Of a stretch of 64,000 nt of DNA, positions 60,479 to 64,000 are shown in pieces; the stretch's first letter is position 1, and every line of letters begins with the position of its first letter. Source of the stretch: Lachnospiraceae bacterium UBA2864. GTDB taxonomy: Bacteria > Bacillota > Clostridia > Lachnospirales > Lachnospiraceae. A model generated the notes under the pieces. It searched no databases. It had not been told where the DNA came from and worked only from the letters and a program-made list of their open reading frames with translations. The DNA is taken from positions 20,599 through 84,598 of the forward strand of contig DEFA01000013.1 of assembly GCA_002350525.1 (NCBI GenBank). Direction: 5' to 3'. Both the position numbers and the translations under genes were made by a program.

Positions 60479-61456
60479 ATGGCAGACGTAAGACCGGCAG
60501 ATATGGAGCGTATAACCACTCCGGAGCTTGCAAAAGCATTCATAGACGAGCAGGTTGCCGCTATGAAAGCACAGATCGGTGATAAGAAGGTTCTTCTTGC
60601 TCTTTCAGGAGGAGTTGATTCTTCGGTAGTTGCAGCACTTCTTATCAAGGCTGTTGGGAAGCAGCTGGTATGTGTACACGTAAATCACGGACTCCTTCGT
60701 AAGGGAGAACCGGAGCAGGTAATCAAGGTATTCAGAGATGAGATGGAAGCAAATCTTATCTACGTGGATGCAACGGACAGATTCCTGGATAAGCTTGAGG
60801 GAGTTTCGGATCCTGAGCAGAAGAGAAAGATAATCGGTAAGGAATTTATAGATGTATTTGCTGAAGAAGCAGCAAAGCAGGACGGGATAGAATTCCTGGC
60901 ACAGGGTACTATCTATCCTGATATCTTAGAGAGCGGTCCGGTTAAGTCACACCACAATGTCGGTGGACTTCCTGAGGATCTTAACTTCGAACTTGTGGAA
61001 CCGATAAAACTCCTCTTTAAGGACGAGGTTCGCGTAGTCGGTAAAGAACTCGGACTGCCTGATAATATGGTATATCGTCAGCCGTTCCCGGGACCGGGAC
61101 TTGGTGTAAGATGTCCCGGGGCTATAACGAGAGACCGTCTTGAGGCAGTACGTGAATCAGATGCCATCCTTCGTGAAGAGTTTGCCGCAGCAGGCCTTGA
61201 AGGAAAGGTATGGCAGTACTTTACGGTAGTTCCTGACTTCAAGTCAACAGGAGTAAGAGATGAGAAGAGAAGCTTTGACTGGCCTGTTATCATCCGTGCA
61301 GTCAATACACGCGATGCCATGACAGCCACAGTAGAGCGCATTCCATACGAACTCCTCGAAAGAATCGTAGTACGTATCACAGGCGAAGTCGAAGGCGTAA
61401 ACAGAGTCCTTTACGACCTCACCCCAAAGGGCCCGGCTACTATAGAATATGAATGA
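60479..61456 (+). CDS. guaA: GMP synthase, ATP-pyrophosphatase subunit without glutaminase domain
   Basis: The 325-residue protein covers only the synthetase half of GuaA: PP-loop LALSGGVDSSVVAALL, VHVNHGLLRKGE, LAQGTIYPDILES, SHHNVGGLPED and the dimerisation domain ending PATIEYE. It adenylates XMP and aminates it to GMP. The class-I glutaminase domain of about 190 residues normally fused at the N-terminus of bacterial GuaA is absent, and GGAGG with ATG 60479 marks a genuine start. A separate glutaminase subunit, as in archaea, or direct ammonia use is implied. Confidence 0.93.
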   Translation: MADVRPADMERITTPELAKAFIDEQVAAMKAQIGDKKVLLALSGGVDSSVVAALLIKAVGKQLVCVHVNHGLLRKGEPEQVIKVFRDEMEANLIYVDATDRFLDKLEGVSDPEQKRKIIGKEFIDVFAEEAAKQDGIEFLAQGTIYPDILESGPVKSHHNVGGLPEDLNFELVEPIKLLFKDEVRVVGKELGLPDNMVYRQPFPGPGLGVRCPGAITRDRLEAVRESDAILREEFAAAGLEGKVWQYFTVVPDFKSTGVRDEKRSFDWPVIIRAVNTRDAMTATVERIPYELLERIVVRITGEVEGVNRVLYDLTPKGPATIEYE

Positions 61457-61462
61457 TAACGA

Positions 61463-61601
61463 GCCAAGGTAAGATAGATAAACAGTGACCACGAAGTGGT
61501 CGAGAACAAGAAAGCCATGTCCGCAAGCTAGCTTGCAAGGACATGGCTTTTTTTGTTCGAAAGAGCTGCGAAGCAGCACTGTTTATCTATCTGACTTTGG
61601 C
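61463..61601. repeat. cloverleaf-like palindromic element, copy B, including a terminator
   Basis: A 25-bp terminal inverted repeat with two mismatches (61463-61487 and 61577-61601) encloses ACCAC-GAA-GTGGT (61488-61500), a long central hairpin (61503-61558) with perfect core GCCATGTCC/GGACATGGC and T-run, and GCTGC-GAA-GCAGC (61565-61577). The plan equals that of the element at 51910-52022. The central hairpin can also terminate guaA transcription. Confidence 0.75.
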
Positions 61602-61607
61602 GACAAC

Positions 61608-61740
61608 ATACATCGAGACGCCGGCATTTGCCGGTGTCTCGATGTATTGTAAATACAATATAATACATCGGGACTATGGCATAGCCATAGTCTCGATGAG
61701 CGAAGTTTGAGTGAAGTTTTGAGCGTAGTTCGAATGAATA
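61608..61740. repeat. two related long hairpins and a short tandem repeat
   Basis: Hairpin one spans 61608-61647 (18 pairs around ATTT). Hairpin two spans 61666-61698 (15 pairs around ATA). Both stems share the outer CATCGAGAC/GTCTCGATG words, so they look like copies of one module. After them GAGCGAAGTTT, GAGTGAAGTTTT and GAGCGTAGTT (61698-61730) form three imperfect tandem copies. No gene is seen in 61457-61878. Confidence 0.65.
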
Positions 61741-61779
61741 AAGAATTAACAATAAACAAAGCCAAAAGTTATTCATTTC

Positions 61780-61808
61780 TTTATATCCGCCTCCTAAAAT
61801 GATATAAT
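61780..61808 (+). promoter_or_regulatory. promoter of the membrane diguanylate cyclase gene
   Basis: TTTATA (61780-61785) and a perfect TATAAT (61803-61808) are separated by 17 bases; the gene starts 70 bases downstream. Confidence 0.55.
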
Positions 61809-61878
61809 TACTCTGCATGTGCGTACATGAGATTTTTATGGCTTGTATCAGAGTATTGATCAATCAGGAGATTAAGAG

Positions 61879-63036
61879 ATGCTGAAGTATTACACTGCTA
61901 TATCAGTGATAGTATGGCTTGCTCTTCTCATTCTTTGTACACTTGTTTACGAGAATGACAGGATAAGCACTACAAAAAGAAAGATATTTTATTTAACATA
62001 TGTGCTGATTTTTATTGCCTCCCTTGCTGAATGGGTGGGCGTGTATATCAGTGGAATTACGGGCATCCCTGCAGTCTGCCTTAGAATCGTTAAATGTATC
62101 GATTATATCTTAACGCCTATAGCCGGTGCAGCTTTGGTGGGGCAGATGAGACTTAGAAATGTGTGGACCAAAATACTTAATGTAGTGATTTTATTCAATA
62201 CATTGTTCCAATTAGTTTCATTTTTCACTGGATGGATGACCAAAGTTGATGAGAAGCATTATTATCATCATGGTCCGCTTTATATTATTTATATTGGAGA
62301 ATACGTTATAGTTTTACTTCTGGTTATCATTCTGTTTTTGAATTATGGAAAGAATTTTAGAAAACAGAACAGACTGTCGATATATTTGGTCATGGTATTT
62401 ATGCTTGTTGGAATTATTATGCAGGAAGGTATTGGAAAAGATGTCCGTACAGCGTATTTGGCAATGACTATCGGTGCAATGCTCATGTTCATACATTCAA
62501 CTGAATACAGTCAGCAGAAAAAAGATGATGAGCTGCTGGAGCAGAGGATACAGATAAAGACAGATGCAATGACGGGACTTCTAAGTCGTTATGCATATAA
62601 TAATGCGCTAGATAAATATACAACAGATATGCCTGAATCGCTGGTTGCTTTTTCGATAGATATCAATGGACTTAAAAGAGTAAATGATACACTCGGACAT
62701 GAGGCGGGAGATGAGCTGATATGCGGAGCGGCTGCGTGTATAAAAAATGTATTTGATGAAGTAGGCTCCTGCTACAGAACCGGTGGCGATGAGTTCATAG
62801 TATTGGCGAGTATGAGCAAGAAGGAAGCTGTTAAATGTGTTCAGGATATAGAAAAGCTGACTAAAAACTGGACAGGAAGTCTGGTGGACAGTCTGGCACT
62901 TTCAGTGGGATATGCTGTACTGGAGGAGCATAAGGACTGTAATTGTAGTGAACTTATACAGGTGGCTGATAAGCAGATGTATATGGCTAAGGATGAGTAC
63001 TATCGTACTACTATGATAGATAGACGCAAGTTTTAA
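61879..63036 (+). CDS. membrane-anchored diguanylate cyclase
   Basis: The 385-residue protein has about seven membrane spans in residues 1-215, a short coiled linker and a GGDEF domain with intact YRTGGDEF (302-306) and the substrate-site SIDINGLKRVNDTLGHEAGDELI. It should make c-di-GMP in response to a membrane or small-ligand signal sensed by the seven-span region. No inhibitory RxxD is seen before the signature. AGGAG lies about 9 bases before ATG 61879. Confidence 0.92.
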   Translation: MLKYYTAISVIVWLALLILCTLVYENDRISTTKRKIFYLTYVLIFIASLAEWVGVYISGITGIPAVCLRIVKCIDYILTPIAGAALVGQMRLRNVWTKILNVVILFNTLFQLVSFFTGWMTKVDEKHYYHHGPLYIIYIGEYVIVLLLVIILFLNYGKNFRKQNRLSIYLVMVFMLVGIIMQEGIGKDVRTAYLAMTIGAMLMFIHSTEYSQQKKDDELLEQRIQIKTDAMTGLLSRYAYNNALDKYTTDMPESLVAFSIDINGLKRVNDTLGHEAGDELICGAAACIKNVFDEVGSCYRTGGDEFIVLASMSKKEAVKCVQDIEKLTKNWTGSLVDSLALSVGYAVLEEHKDCNCSELIQVADKQMYMAKDEYYRTTMIDRRKF

Positions 63037-63064
63037 TGCTAATGATTGCGAAGCAGCCTGTAAA

Positions 63065-63886
63065 TTACGGTGGTGTGATCACAAGATCCATTGTTCCGTC
63101 ATCATAGAAAACTGCTGTCATCGGTAACCATGAATACCACTCGGCGATTACGAAATCTTTAAACTGATATCTGTCGTACCAATGCTCTCTTCTGAAGCTT
63201 CTTTGAAAATGCTCGGCTATCAGACACAAGTCTCTATTATTCAGCAGGAATTTTCCATCGCCGTCAGCTCTTGCAGGAACGATGCCCCTGACATCAGGAA
63301 TATATTCCCAGCCCGAAACACCGGGAATTTCCTGATAATGCGCTTCCATAGCGGCATTGATATATAAGGTTTTTGTACTGATATCATCATCGGGATACAT
63401 GCTGCAGCACTCGGAAATGGCATCCGATATAATACTTTTTACATAGTCACATATATAGTCTGAAGATGTTATGTTTTCATGTATTTTATACCGCTTTTGC
63501 TTTGTAAGCCAATTTTCATAAGAGATGATATGTGCTGCAATACGCTTCGGTGTATCTATCATCTTTCTGAAACATTTCTTATAAGCTATGGAAAGCATGA
63601 TACAGACAGCGATAGCCAGTAATACCCATTTAATAGCTTTAGGGTGATTTTGATACAGCCATAATGAGAAGCTTACTCCCGATACGAGAATCGGAGGAAC
63701 ATAGATGAGAAGCTTCCACAACAAAATATAGACAAGTGAATCTGCAATCTTATCTATTCCGCCTTTAGGTCCGTGAGATACTCCAACAAATCCATACAGA
63801 AGCCATCCCGCAAATATCCATACCAGGGATATTCCCAGAATTATCAGCAGTTTTGTATCCGTAATCCAATACCAGTTCTGTGTCAT
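63065..63886 (-). CDS. membrane protein of unknown function
   Basis: The 273-residue protein has three hydrophobic spans in the first 110 residues (about 13-33, 50-77 and 85-103), then a soluble domain of about 160 residues rich in Tyr, Asp and Trp, with CDYVKSIISDAISECCSMYPDDD and a closing VFYDDGTMDLVITPP. I recognise no family. Its gene is convergent with the cyclase gene; the stop codons are 28 bases apart. The 114 bases from 63887 to the window end show no gene. Confidence 0.7.
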   Translation of the reverse strand: MTQNWYWITDTKLLIILGISLVWIFAGWLLYGFVGVSHGPKGGIDKIADSLVYILLWKLLIYVPPILVSGVSFSLWLYQNHPKAIKWVLLAIAVCIMLSIAYKKCFRKMIDTPKRIAAHIISYENWLTKQKRYKIHENITSSDYICDYVKSIISDAISECCSMYPDDDISTKTLYINAAMEAHYQEIPGVSGWEYIPDVRGIVPARADGDGKFLLNNRDLCLIAEHFQRSFRREHWYDRYQFKDFVIAEWYSWLPMTAVFYDDGTMDLVITPP

Positions 63887-64000
63887 ACCGTCACCTATTC
63901 TTGTCCTTAATAACGCTTCCCTAATAATATTTATAGCATTATCAGGCAGTTATTGCCAACAGTATTTATCCGGCATCGTGAAGCCTCACACGACTGAAGT

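Noticed and set aside
61463..61740. CRISPR array or insertion sequence
   Set aside because: The repeats are palindromes without regular spacers, there is no cas gene and no transposase open frame.

Overview
The window looks like chromosome of an anaerobic, AT-leaning Firmicute of the Clostridia, most likely a Lachnospiraceae (Butyrivibrio/Roseburia-like) organism. Supporting signs are strong AGGAGG ribosome-binding sites, sigma-A type promoters, [FeFe]-hydrogenase maturases (HydE, HydF), a clostridial thiSFGHE thiamine operon behind a TPP riboswitch, DUF6440, YnzC/DUF896 and GlsB small proteins, a GH39 xylosidase, and a broken butanol-dehydrogenase-type gene. I saw no rRNA, tRNA, CRISPR array, phage gene or transposase.

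Layout. 1-5 kb: end of an unknown gene, a lipoprotein, and a YtrA-type GntR operon (CPBP protease, regulator, DUF1648/DUF5808-like membrane protein). 5-11.5 kb: two c-di-GMP proteins (LacI-sensor/GGDEF and PAS/EAL) around adenosine deaminase. 11.4-15.4 kb: thiSFGHE on the minus strand, with promoter, TPP riboswitch and terminator. 15.5-19.3 kb: small proteins, acyltransferase, phosphatase, lipoprotein, XRE regulator. 19.3-25.1 kb: ABC-2 exporter with its own two-component system. 25.1-27.5 kb: hydF and hydE. 27.6-30.2 kb: ECF sigma factor, anti-sigma-like protein and gluzincin lipoprotein.

30.3-41.9 kb is the most striking region. One ten-gene operon carries two successive nitrogenase-like H-D-K modules followed directly by hypF, hypC, hypD and hypE, the four genes that build the Fe(CN)2CO unit of [NiFe]-hydrogenases. 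No hydrogenase, hypA, hypB or nif cofactor gene is present here. The operon starts behind a clear promoter, a leader of about 140 nt and an intrinsic terminator, so it is probably attenuated by a cis-acting RNA. It is best read as an undescribed member of the nitrogenase superfamily, perhaps linked to a cyanide/CO-ligated iron cofactor; that link is inference.

42-51.6 kb holds an XRE regulator, a metallo-beta-lactamase-fold lipoprotein, an esterase, an AraC regulator, a bdh pseudogene and a plus-strand carbohydrate cluster (epimerase, Fe-S aldo/keto reductase, sugar isomerase-like protein, FMN oxidoreductase, GH39 xylosidase). 51.6-56.7 kb is a hybrid sulfur-amino-acid transporter: a fused two-domain binding lipoprotein, one ATPase, a MetI-type permease and two polar-amino-acid permeases. 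Its leader encodes a 38-residue Cys/Met-rich peptide next to alternative terminator and antiterminator arms. 56.8-64 kb carries a HAD phosphatase, a MATE exporter, a coiled-coil protein with a degenerate AAA+ domain, YnzC, a GMP synthase lacking its glutaminase domain, a membrane diguanylate cyclase and an unknown membrane protein. Two cloverleaf-like palindromic elements of the same architecture lie at 51.9 and 61.5 kb.
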